Of a stretch of DNA of 16,638 nt, positions 7,792 to 14,141 are shown piece by piece. The DNA is from Promethearchaeota archaeon (GTDB taxonomy: Archaea; Asgardarchaeota; Lokiarchaeia; Sigyniarchaeales; SOKP01): contig JAUWNA010000010.1 of NCBI GenBank assembly GCA_030612905.1, positions 1 through 16,638 on the forward strand, in the 5' to 3' direction. The first letter of the stretch is position 1. Each line of letters starts with the position of its first letter. The notes beneath the pieces were generated by a model, which saw only the letters and a program-made list of their open reading frames with translations, did no database searches and was not told where the DNA came from. A program made the position numbers and the translations under genes.

Positions 7792-7807
7792 TTTTTTTGC
7801 TTTTTTT
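7792..7807 (+). terminator. Oligo-T terminator after EF1A
   Basis: Two runs of seven T separated by GC begin 10 bp after the EF1A stop. Archaeal RNA polymerase stops at such tracts without needing a hairpin; the following ~60 bp stay T-rich. Confidence 0.65.
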
Positions 7808-7950
7808 ATTTATATCTAATTTTATTTATTTTTTCATTTTTTCAATTTAAACCGATTATAAAATTTCATATTATGTGAATATTATTTTCTTTTTTGAACA
7901 ATTGCTTGTCTTTTCTAATTAAGGTAATTTTTGATTAGGAAGGGTTAATA

Positions 7951-8427
7951 TTGTTTTCTACAAAGAAAAAGATTTGTTTTATTGGAGAACAGAATGTTGG
8001 TAAAAGCAGCCTGCTCTCCTTACTGCAGGGAAGGGAAGTCCAAGAGGAAAGAGTTCCTACGGTGGGATTAGAAGTAGAAGACTCCATTTTAAACGGTAAA
8101 AAATGCTCAATATGGGATTTAGGTGGACAGAAACGGTTTAAGTTCATGTGGCAAGATTTCTTGAAAGGAGCTGGTTTAGCAGTTATAGTATGCGATTCAA
8201 CCGAGAAAAATTTAAAACAAACTATAGAGATTTATAATAGGTTTGAACGTACCTTAGGGACTAAAATTATTGCCATCGCGAATAAACAAGACATACCAGG
8301 TAGGCTAAGCGCTCAAGAAGTTCAGAAAAGGTTAGGGGGGCTAAAGACGTATGGAATGTCTGCTATTCGACCTGAATTGCGCGAAAGGATGAAAGAAATT
8401 TTAGAATACGAGATAGCTACTTTTTAA
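7951..8427 (+). CDS. Arf-like small GTPase
   Basis: A 158-residue single-domain small GTPase. All GTPase motifs are present: P-loop 'GEQNVGKSS' (G12-S20), switch I 'PTVG' with T37, G3 'WDLGGQ' (55-60) including the catalytic-type Gln60, G4 'NKQD' (111-114) and a G5-like 'SAI' (137-139). The 'PTVG...WDLGGQ' pairing is diagnostic of the Arf/Arl/Sar group rather than Ras/Rab. Only seven residues precede the first strand, so it lacks the N-terminal amphipathic helix and the Gly2 used for myristoylation in eukaryotic Arf, and no prenylation CAAX box is present. It is therefore likely cytosolic unless tethered by a partner. The start is TTG with AGGAAGGG 6 nt upstream. Its effectors and role are unknown; such GTPases are abundant in Asgard genomes. 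Confidence 0.9.
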   Translation: MFSTKKKICFIGEQNVGKSSLLSLLQGREVQEERVPTVGLEVEDSILNGKKCSIWDLGGQKRFKFMWQDFLKGAGLAVIVCDSTEKNLKQTIEIYNRFERTLGTKIIAIANKQDIPGRLSAQEVQKRLGGLKTYGMSAIRPELRERMKEILEYEIATF

Positions 8428-8447
8428 AATATGTTCTACAGAAAGCT

Positions 8448-9008
8448 TTATAAGGCCTTCCCTATTATGTGGGCTAATCGAACTGGCTCAGGGATTTTTG
8501 AATCGACGCATATTTTATTTAGTAAGGATTCTACCTCAGAGAATTGAATCCCTTTAGAATGAAAATAAATTTTGGAGGTTCCACCAGCCGTTTCAACAAA
8601 AGTTTCATATAAATTACCTGCGTTAACTATGTTTTGAAGTTTATCTTTATAACGGTTAGGAAAATTCTTAACAATCGCTTTTTTGACAGCCATCAGATCG
8701 ACTTTTCTTTCGGTTATAGCTACTATTGGTTTGTCTATTCGCTCGTAAATCTCCTCTAAATCAATTATGTTAAATCCGCCAAAAGTAATTGTGTCAGTTA
8801 AAATGTATTGAATATGTTTTTCGTTTCGTTTAGCGAGTTCGATCAAAACTTCTGTAGCGTCGCTTCCGTCAATTATTATTTCTTTTTTAACCATACTTAC
8901 CATCCTAACACCTTGACAGACGATCCCAATTAAATCAGTAGTTTTAGAATGTGATTTGAGGTTAAATCTTGCATCGTCAAATCCAATTGTTATTGGAAAA
9001 TCCTTCAT
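8448..9008 (-). CDS. DUF99 family protein (endonuclease V-like fold)
   Basis: A 186-residue member of the archaeal DUF99/UPF0215 family, recognised from 'IGFDDARF' near the N-terminus, 'ILTDTITFGGFNIIDL' in the middle and 'KPIVAITERK' after it. The family is related to the RNase H-like fold of endonuclease V; its substrate is not known. The acidic residues in 'GFDD' and 'LTD' are at positions where nucleases of this fold hold metal. It starts 2 bp after the stop of the RNase III-like gene, so translation is very likely coupled. The convergent GTPase gene ends 20 bp away. Family membership is fairly sure; any enzymatic activity is inference. Confidence 0.82.
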   Translation of the reverse strand: MKDFPITIGFDDARFNLKSHSKTTDLIGIVCQGVRMVSMVKKEIIIDGSDATEVLIELAKRNEKHIQYILTDTITFGGFNIIDLEEIYERIDKPIVAITERKVDLMAVKKAIVKNFPNRYKDKLQNIVNAGNLYETFVETAGGTSKIYFHSKGIQFSEVESLLNKICVDSKIPEPVRLAHIIGKAL

Positions 9009-9010
9009 GC

Positions 9011-9463
9011 TTAATTCTCAGGTAGGTATTTTTTAATGTGATTTAAGAGCTTTGTGAAGGCAATCTTGGCGCTTTCTATTTCGATATGCCTTATGTATAA
9101 ATCTCCTGTAAGAGAATCTGCGAGTAAATTTATCATTTCCTCCATCGCCATTTTTTCACTAAACCAGATGTAAGCAATAATAGCTTCAACGGTGTCTGCG
9201 AGATCGTGAGCGTTTGCTCTATTTCTAGAAAAACTTTTCATGTTTGCGTCTTTTAAAGCTTCTGCCAAAATTGTTTTGCTTACCTTCTTACCCGTTCGAA
9301 TAATTTTATTATTTTTGTTATTACGAGTTAAATACATGGATTTAGCAACCGAGTAAGTAAGATTAACAACACCATCCCCGATTTTAGCTAACCCTTTATC
9401 AGTTCCTATGGATTTTTGGGTTAGGTTAAGGTTTAAATCTTTTAATAAAAAATTATATGCCAT
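9011..9463 (-). CDS. RNase III-like domain protein
   Basis: A 150-residue single-domain protein with the pattern of an RNase III catalytic domain. 'KIGDGVVNLTYSVAKS' (residues 27-42) resembles the 'LGDAVL' helix of RNase III and Mini-III, and 'HDLADTVEAIIAYIWF' (86-101) resembles the 'ADxxEALIGAxY' helix. D30, D90 and E93 occupy metal-binding positions. The Glu four residues before the first Asp in classical RNase III is Ala26 here, and there is no double-stranded-RNA-binding domain, so it is closer to Mini-III-like or archaeal RNase III-family proteins. It may process rRNA or other structured RNA. It is coupled to the DUF99 gene downstream and lies 59 bp after Rpo11 on the same strand. ATG start. 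Confidence 0.72.
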   Translation of the reverse strand: MAYNFLLKDLNLNLTQKSIGTDKGLAKIGDGVVNLTYSVAKSMYLTRNNKNNKIIRTGKKVSKTILAEALKDANMKSFSRNRANAHDLADTVEAIIAYIWFSEKMAMEEMINLLADSLTGDLYIRHIEIESAKIAFTKLLNHIKKYLPEN

Positions 9464-9522
9464 TAAGAATAGATGATCAGTAATTTCTTATAAACTTTTC
9501 ATAAAATTGAAAAAAAGATTCA

Positions 9523-10035
9523 TTACATAAGTTTTTTGAATACTTTCTGGGTTTCAGCAACTTCATTTCTCAAAGCATCTATTCCTTTAGAAAAAATATC
9601 TTTTAATTTGTATCCGTCTTCAAGTCTAATAAAAATTTGAGGTGGGGATATGGCTATTTCCGTAATTTTATAGGCCGCAGCTATAACCCCTTCAAGCGTT
9701 AACAAATGTTTTACAAGGAGATTACAAAAACCATGCGATTGGCCTTTAAGGGTTAACGTATAATCGTTGTCCCCTGGACCAATTATAAGATTTAATTCTA
9801 ATATTGTGTATTCTGGTAGTTCTGGAGCTTGTTCTACTTCCTCTTCGCCTTCTTCTTCCGATTCAATTTCCTCAGTCTGCTCAAGTGTTTCTGCAATAGG
9901 TGTTTCGTCCTTTTTCACAGATTCATTTGATACATCGGGGTAATGGCTATCTATATCTTCTTTGTCAAATAAATCTTCTTTAATGTCTTCAAGATCGCTA
10001 TCTTCTTCCTTTAATTCAATTTTTTTTTTTGCCAT
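9523..10035 (-). CDS. rpo11: RNA polymerase subunit Rpo11 (RpoL) with acidic N-terminal extension
   Basis: Residues ~78-170 are Rpo11, the small assembly subunit that pairs with Rpo3 (like Rpb3-Rpb11 and AC40-AC19). Landmarks are 'LTLKGQSHGFCNLLVKHLL', the typical 'GEDHTFxNLLxxxL' helix, then 'VIAAAYKI' and 'PPQIFIRLEDG', and a long amphipathic C-terminal helix. Rpo11 is normally ~90 residues; this one is 170 because of a ~75-residue N-terminal arm rich in Glu and Asp (a run near 56-68 is nearly all Glu) that is surely disordered. The ATG at 10035 is followed by three lysines encoded in a run of ten A. No break in frame is seen, so the arm appears genuine. It sits downstream of Csl4 and the 73-residue gene, an association of exosome and polymerase genes known in archaea. 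Confidence 0.88.
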   Translation of the reverse strand: MAKKKIELKEEDSDLEDIKEDLFDKEDIDSHYPDVSNESVKKDETPIAETLEQTEEIESEEEGEEEVEQAPELPEYTILELNLIIGPGDNDYTLTLKGQSHGFCNLLVKHLLTLEGVIAAAYKITEIAISPPQIFIRLEDGYKLKDIFSKGIDALRNEVAETQKVFKKLM

Positions 10036-10127
10036 CTATACTCTACCAAAATCTGTGAATCTAATTTCTCTAATTTAGAATTAAATAAATGTTTTTTGGT
10101 TTTAAGACACTAAAAAGATAAGTAATT

Positions 10128-10349
10128 TTATAAATATCGATTAGCTAACTCTTTTAACCTTTCAGTTGCTAAATATTGGAGGTCTTTAGGGCCAAACAAT
10201 GAGATTTTTATTGAATTACCATCAACTGTACAGTTTAGGGTAAGATAATTTATTTTTTTTTGAACTTCTTCAAGAAATTTAATAGTGTTATCCAACTCCC
10301 CATTTGAATTATAGAAGTGTATTACTTTTCTTCCACCATGGCTACCCAA
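10128..10349 (-). CDS. Small alpha/beta protein, possibly Pcc1-like
   Basis: A 73-residue protein between csl4 and rpo11 on the same strand (29 bp after csl4, 92 bp before rpo11). The predicted order is strand (KVIHFYN), helix (GELDNTIKFLEEVQKKI), strand (YLTLNCTVDG), strand (SIKISLFGP), helix (DLQYLATERLKELANRYL). That beta-alpha-beta-beta-alpha pattern and the 'IxISLFGPKDLQYLAxERL' end recall Pcc1, the dimerising subunit of the KEOPS tRNA-modification complex, but sequence match by eye is weak. A KH-like RNA-binding domain is another option. The start is a TTG; the ATG in the CCATGG just inside is out of frame. Family assignment is a guess; that it is a real gene is much more likely, from the open frame and tight packing. 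Confidence 0.6.
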   Translation of the reverse strand: MGSHGGRKVIHFYNSNGELDNTIKFLEEVQKKINYLTLNCTVDGNSIKISLFGPKDLQYLATERLKELANRYL

Positions 10350-10378
10350 GAATAAAACCTTTAAAAATTAGTTAATTT

Positions 10379-10975
10379 TTAATATCTTAAGTTTTCAGTT
10401 ATATTTCCGTAATCGTCTGCTAATTTTCTGCTTTCAAGATTTCCACATCTGGGACATCTTAATCTATCTAACCCTATCTTCTTAAGAGTTGTTCCACATA
10501 TTAAACAATCAGCATGAATAACTCCAAAATTTCTTCCAGAGGTGCTTAATTTATATTCGTTATAATTCTGCTCAATTACTTTTGCTCGAATAATATCGGT
10601 AGTTTGAAAAGCATCTGCGATTCTCTCAATGTATTTTTTAGATATCTGGGAAACATGAATATTTCCAAAATAAGAGCTATTAAAATGAATTTTTCCATTG
10701 ATTGTATGAAAATTAAGGCCTACAGAATACTGTCTTAAAAACAGTGCCGTCCCGATTACTCGATCGCCAATCTTTACTGTTTTTCGATTTTCTTCTTGAT
10801 GACCCCTTACTTCTATTAATCTTTTGTTCGTATCAATATTGATTATTCCAGTTTTAGATGCTATAATTTGACCATCTTTGACATAAGTAGACTGTTTATC
10901 AGGTAGAAATTCTTCTACAACACCTAAATATTGACCCGTAAGAACGATTTGTTTATTTTTCGCTGATTCTTTCAT
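10379..10975 (-). CDS. csl4: Exosome RNA-binding cap subunit Csl4
   Basis: Csl4 forms part of the cap on the archaeal exosome that degrades and trims RNA from the 3' end. This 198-residue protein has the three expected parts: an N-terminal beta domain (1-~55, 'LTGQYLGVVEEFLPDKQSTY'), an S1 RNA-binding domain (~66-150, 'VKIGDRVIGTALFL' and 'GNIHVSQIS'), and a C-terminal zinc ribbon with C157, C160, C174 and C177. The start is taken as the ATG at 10975; a TTG at 10987 would add four residues of poor resemblance. It heads a minus-strand run towards rpo11 and is divergent from the METTL5-like methylase. Confidence 0.94.
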   Translation of the reverse strand: MKESAKNKQIVLTGQYLGVVEEFLPDKQSTYVKDGQIIASKTGIINIDTNKRLIEVRGHQEENRKTVKIGDRVIGTALFLRQYSVGLNFHTINGKIHFNSSYFGNIHVSQISKKYIERIADAFQTTDIIRAKVIEQNYNEYKLSTSGRNFGVIHADCLICGTTLKKIGLDRLRCPRCGNLESRKLADDYGNITENLRY

Positions 10976-11052
10976 AATTTTTAACAAAAATCTTTTAATT
11001 TCCCTATTAAATTATAAATAATTAAAACAATTAAGTTTTTTCATAATTTTTC

Positions 11053-11062
11053 ATAAATATAA
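11053..11062 (+). promoter_or_regulatory. TATA box for the METTL5-like gene
   Basis: ATAAATATAA lies about 26-28 bp before position 11085, so transcription would begin close to the proposed ATT start at 11086. This supports the coding sequence starting near there rather than at the internal TTG at 11371. Confidence 0.4.
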
Positions 11063-11085
11063 TTATAGCGTGGATAATCTAGGCG

Positions 11086-11730
11086 ATTGAGATTAATAAA
11101 AAAGATTTAATATCGTTAGTTCAACAAACAGAAGTATTTTCTAATCCTAAAATCGACTTAGAGCAATATTGCACTGATGCGAATAGTGCGGTAGACATCA
11201 TATATTTTGCGGGAGTTGAATTTGACGACATTAAAAACCGATTTATAATCGATCTTGGTGCAGGAACGGGCAGACTATCGATTGCTTGCGCGTACCTTCA
11301 AGCTAAGTATGTTTTAAGCATTGATATAGATTTTGACGCGATAAAGATTTTAAAAGGAAACGTTAAAGATTTGGACCTTGAAGCTGTAATTTTACCTATT
11401 TGCGCTGACATTAATAGGTTTGAAATCTCAACGCATTTATTTCCTAAAGAGTTAAATATCACGACAATTATGAACCCTCCTTTTGGAGTGCAAAAAAAAA
11501 CTGCAGATAGATTTTTTTTACAAAAAGCCTTTTCTTTCTCGGATGTAGTTTATTCTATTCATTTAGCTAACGAAAAAGTTCATAATTTTATATCTAAATT
11601 TGTGAGCTTAAAAAACTGGAGCATCAATTATGTGTTACCGTTTAATTTAGCTTTAGAAAGGTCTTTTCCGTTCCATACAAAAAAGACAAAAAAAGTTGCT
11701 GTAAATGTTTATAGATTTATCAAAAATTAA
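11086..11730 (+). CDS. METTL5-like RNA N6-adenine methylase (non-canonical or damaged start)
   Basis: A Rossmann-fold SAM-dependent methylase of the METTL5 type, which in eukaryotes methylates an adenine of 18S rRNA; archaeal members belong to the predicted RNA methylases. Counting the ATT at 11086 as residue 1 gives 214 residues, close to human METTL5 (209). Visible parts are 'NPKIDLEQY' (20-28), the SAM loop 'DLGAGTGRLSI' (56-66), 'SIDID' (78-82), the catalytic 'NPPFG' (130-134) and 'VYSIHL' after it. The frame is open from the TAG at 11080 to the TAA at 11730, but the first ATG, GTG or TTG in frame is the TTG at 11371, which would delete the SAM site. So either ATT initiates, or a one-base error joins the GTG at 11070 (VDNLG) to this frame. 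The 3' end converges on enolase. Confidence 0.85.
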   Translation: MEINKKDLISLVQQTEVFSNPKIDLEQYCTDANSAVDIIYFAGVEFDDIKNRFIIDLGAGTGRLSIACAYLQAKYVLSIDIDFDAIKILKGNVKDLDLEAVILPICADINRFEISTHLFPKELNITTIMNPPFGVQKKTADRFFLQKAFSFSDVVYSIHLANEKVHNFISKFVSLKNWSINYVLPFNLALERSFPFHTKKTKKVAVNVYRFIKN

Positions 11731-11745
11731 AAAAAATAAAAAAAA
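11731..11745 (-). terminator. Oligo-T terminator for enolase
   Basis: Read on the minus strand this is two T runs (eight and six T, split by an A) beginning about 10 nt after the enolase stop. It occupies the 24-bp gap between the convergent enolase and methylase genes. Confidence 0.6.
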
Positions 11746-11754
11746 TAGACTTAA

Positions 11755-13059
11755 TTATTGAAATTTTTTCCAAGAATCTAAATGTTTAGGATAATTAGCA
11801 TTTGCCCCTAAGAATTCCTCAATTCTTAACAACTGGTTGTATTTACAAGTTCGATCAGATCTTGCCGTTGCACCCGTTTTTAATTGTCCTGTGCATAGGC
11901 CAACTGCTAAATCTGCTATGAAGGGATCTTCAGTTTCGCCCGAACGATGGGATACCATGACATTAAATCCATTTTTGAAGGACATTTTTGCAGCATTTAT
12001 TGCTTCAGTTAGCGAACCAATTTGATTTACTTTTAATAACAACGCGTTCCCCGCTTTTTCTTTAATTGCCCTCTCAAGTATTTTAATATTAGTAACTGTA
12101 AGGTCATCATCTACAATTTGTATTGATTTATCGACTTTTGCAGTTAAATTGGCAAAACCACTAAATGCTTTTTCGTCAAATGGATCTTCTATTGACTTGA
12201 ATGGATAATCATTAATTAAGTCAAGATAATATTGTAATAGTTCCCCTTCAGTTAACTTCTTACCGTCAATATTGTATGTACCATCCTCAAAAAATTCACT
12301 CGCGGCTGCATCCATTCCTAGGAAAAAATCAGTTCCCATTGAAAAGCCCGCTTCCTCAATTGCCTCTATGATAACCTCTACGGCATCTTTAGTTAAGGAT
12401 AAGTTAGGAGCGAAGCCACCCTCATCACCCACATTAGTTGCTGAAGGCCCATATTTTCTAGCTAATAACTTCTTTAATGTTTGATACACCTCTGAGACGT
12501 TTTGGATAGCTTGAGCGAAATTTGGAGCCCCTACGGGTAAAATCATAAATTCTTGTATCGATAAATCGTTGCCCGCGTGTTCCCCTCCATTTAGAATATT
12601 ACAGCATGGTAAGGGTAATAAGAAATCTTTTCGAGTCTTATGATATGCTAATTCATGGAGATGAGCGAATAATGGTTTTTCAGATAGAATCGCAGCTAAC
12701 TTTGCAACAGCTAAAGACACTGAAAGTATTGCATTGGCTCCTAAGTTACTTTTATTTTCCGTGCCATCAATTGCAATCATCTCCTCATCGATGTTGGTTT
12801 GTTCTCGAACATCAAAACTTTGTAGTTTATTGTTTATAATAGTATTTACATTTGATACTGCTTTAGTTACATGCTTACCCAAGAAAGCAGCTCCTCCATC
12901 CCTCAATTCAAGAGCCTCTAAAACGCCTGTTGATGCACCTGAAGGAACAGCCGCTCTTGCATAAATCTTACCTACATAAACATCGGTTTCAACTGTTGGA
13001 TTTCCACGTGAATCTAAAATCCAACGAGACCTAATTTTTGTAATTTTAAAGTCTGTCAT
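11755..13059 (-). CDS. eno: Enolase (phosphopyruvate hydratase)
   Basis: Interconverts 2-phosphoglycerate and phosphoenolpyruvate in glycolysis/gluconeogenesis; cytosolic, full length at 434 residues. Recognised by 'SRGNPTVE' (17-24), the 'SGASTG' loop (40-45), 'NGGEHAGN' (157-164), 'GDEGGFAP' (211-218, general acid E213), and the signature 'LLLKVNQIGSLTEA' with catalytic K343. Mg2+ ligands fit D250 (GMDAAAS), E291 (IEDPF) and D318. 'SHRSGETED' (370-378) is the phosphate-binding segment. One oddity: the segment usually written VGDDLTVTN or VADDLTVTN is VDDDLTVTN, so D317 adds a charge beside the metal ligand. It is the only central-metabolism gene in the window and is divergent from rfcS. Confidence 0.98.
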   Translation of the reverse strand: MTDFKITKIRSRWILDSRGNPTVETDVYVGKIYARAAVPSGASTGVLEALELRDGGAAFLGKHVTKAVSNVNTIINNKLQSFDVREQTNIDEEMIAIDGTENKSNLGANAILSVSLAVAKLAAILSEKPLFAHLHELAYHKTRKDFLLPLPCCNILNGGEHAGNDLSIQEFMILPVGAPNFAQAIQNVSEVYQTLKKLLARKYGPSATNVGDEGGFAPNLSLTKDAVEVIIEAIEEAGFSMGTDFFLGMDAAASEFFEDGTYNIDGKKLTEGELLQYYLDLINDYPFKSIEDPFDEKAFSGFANLTAKVDKSIQIVDDDLTVTNIKILERAIKEKAGNALLLKVNQIGSLTEAINAAKMSFKNGFNVMVSHRSGETEDPFIADLAVGLCTGQLKTGATARSDRTCKYNQLLRIEEFLGANANYPKHLDSWKKFQ

Positions 13060-13080
13060 TTTAAAATTTCCTATCTGTTT

Positions 13081-13115
13081 ATTAAAGTTCTGAAATAAAA
13101 TAAAGAAACTTTAAT
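13081..13115. promoter_or_regulatory. Inverted repeat in the eno-rfcS divergent spacer
   Basis: ATTAAAGTT (13081-13089) and its exact reverse complement AACTTTAAT (13107-13115) are separated by 17 nt, about 22-56 bp upstream of the enolase ATG. It could be an operator for eno. In a spacer this AT-rich, a 9-bp match can occur by chance. Confidence 0.22.
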
Positions 13116-13130
13116 TCTTAATTATATTTT

Positions 13131-13138
13131 TTTATATA
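13131..13138 (+). promoter_or_regulatory. TATA box for rfcS
   Basis: TTTATATA is centred about 35 bp before the rfcS ATG, which predicts a leader of roughly nine nucleotides. Confidence 0.45.
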
Positions 13139-13169
13139 TTATTATAAGCCTTTAGAATTTAGTGTTTAA

Positions 13170-14141
13170 ATGTCAACGGATAACAGACCTTGGGTAGAAA
13201 AGTATAGACCTCGCCTTTTAGGTGATGTCGTTAATCAAAAGGGAATTATAAGGCGTTTACAACAATTTATTAAGGATAAATCGATGCCACACCTTATATT
13301 TGCTGGTCCAGCGGGTACTGGTAAAACTACATCTGCTCTAGCAATGGTTAGGGGTTTGTATGGTAGAAAAATGGCGATTAATACTACTTTTTTGGAATTA
13401 AATGCAAGCGATGCAAGAGGTATTAATGTTATTAGAACTTACGTTAAGGATTTTGCAAAAGCAAAACCCCCGTCTGACATACCATTTAAAATTTTAATCT
13501 TAGACGAGGCAGACAATATGACGGCACCTGCTCAACAAGCGCTAAGGAGAACAATGGAAAAATACACTAAAAATTGTAGGATGGTTTTAATTTGTAACTA
13601 TTCTAATAAAATTATCCCCCCAATCCAATCTAGATGTGTTGTCTTTAGATTTTCATCTTTGAATAAGGACGACATTAAAGAAAGAGTAAAATTTATTGCC
13701 AATCAAGAACAAATGAGCCTAACCCCAGATGGGCTAGTTGCTTTAGCAGATGTATCGAAGGGAGATTGTCGTAGAGCTATAAATTACTTGCAATCTTGTA
13801 GTACAATTTCAAAAAAAATTGATCAAGATATAGTTTTTCGTGTTGCTGGCGAAGTACCATCAGATAAAATAAGAGAAATTTTAAAGACTGCAATTGAAGG
13901 GCAATTACAATTCTCTTTGAAATTACTTAACGATATCATAGGAGAATACGGTTTGTCGGGTATTAATATTATTAAAAATATACATCGAGAGATTTATGAC
14001 TTACAGATTTCAGAAGACCTGAAAATTGAGCTTTCTAAACTCTTAGCTGAATCTGAATACCGATTAAGCCAAGGAGGTACGGAAGAGATTCAATTACAAG
14101 CGTTATTAGCCAATATTGTTATGTTGCATGAAATTAAATAA
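13170..14141 (+). CDS. rfcS: Replication factor C small subunit
   Basis: The AAA+ subunit, present in several copies in the clamp loader that opens PCNA and places it on primed DNA; 323 residues. 'PWVEKYRP' (7-14) is the RFC box at the N-terminus. Walker A is 'GPAGTGKTT' (46-54; GPPGTGKTT is usual), Walker B 'LDEAD' (111-115), sensor 1 N143 in 'CNYSNKI', and the 'SRC' motif (154-156) supplies the arginine finger. The helical collar domain fills ~230-323. No large-subunit gene (rfcL), which often lies next to it, is present in the window. The last 36 bp are shared with a convergent pseudouridine synthase gene. Confidence 0.97.
   Translation: MSTDNRPWVEKYRPRLLGDVVNQKGIIRRLQQFIKDKSMPHLIFAGPAGTGKTTSALAMVRGLYGRKMAINTTFLELNASDARGINVIRTYVKDFAKAKPPSDIPFKILILDEADNMTAPAQQALRRTMEKYTKNCRMVLICNYSNKIIPPIQSRCVVFRFSSLNKDDIKERVKFIANQEQMSLTPDGLVALADVSKGDCRRAINYLQSCSTISKKIDQDIVFRVAGEVPSDKIREILKTAIEGQLQFSLKLLNDIIGEYGLSGINIIKNIHREIYDLQISEDLKIELSKLLAESEYRLSQGGTEEIQLQALLANIVMLHEIK

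Noticed and set aside
11371..11730. A short 119-residue methylase starting at the TTG 11371
   Set aside because: It would lack the SAM-binding motif, which is encoded in the same open frame immediately upstream.
11837..12964. Several plus-strand open frames opposite enolase (11837-12025, 12272-12484, 12606-12839, 12734-12964)
   Set aside because: They are antisense to a complete, well-conserved enolase, have no recognisable domains and follow from its codon pattern.
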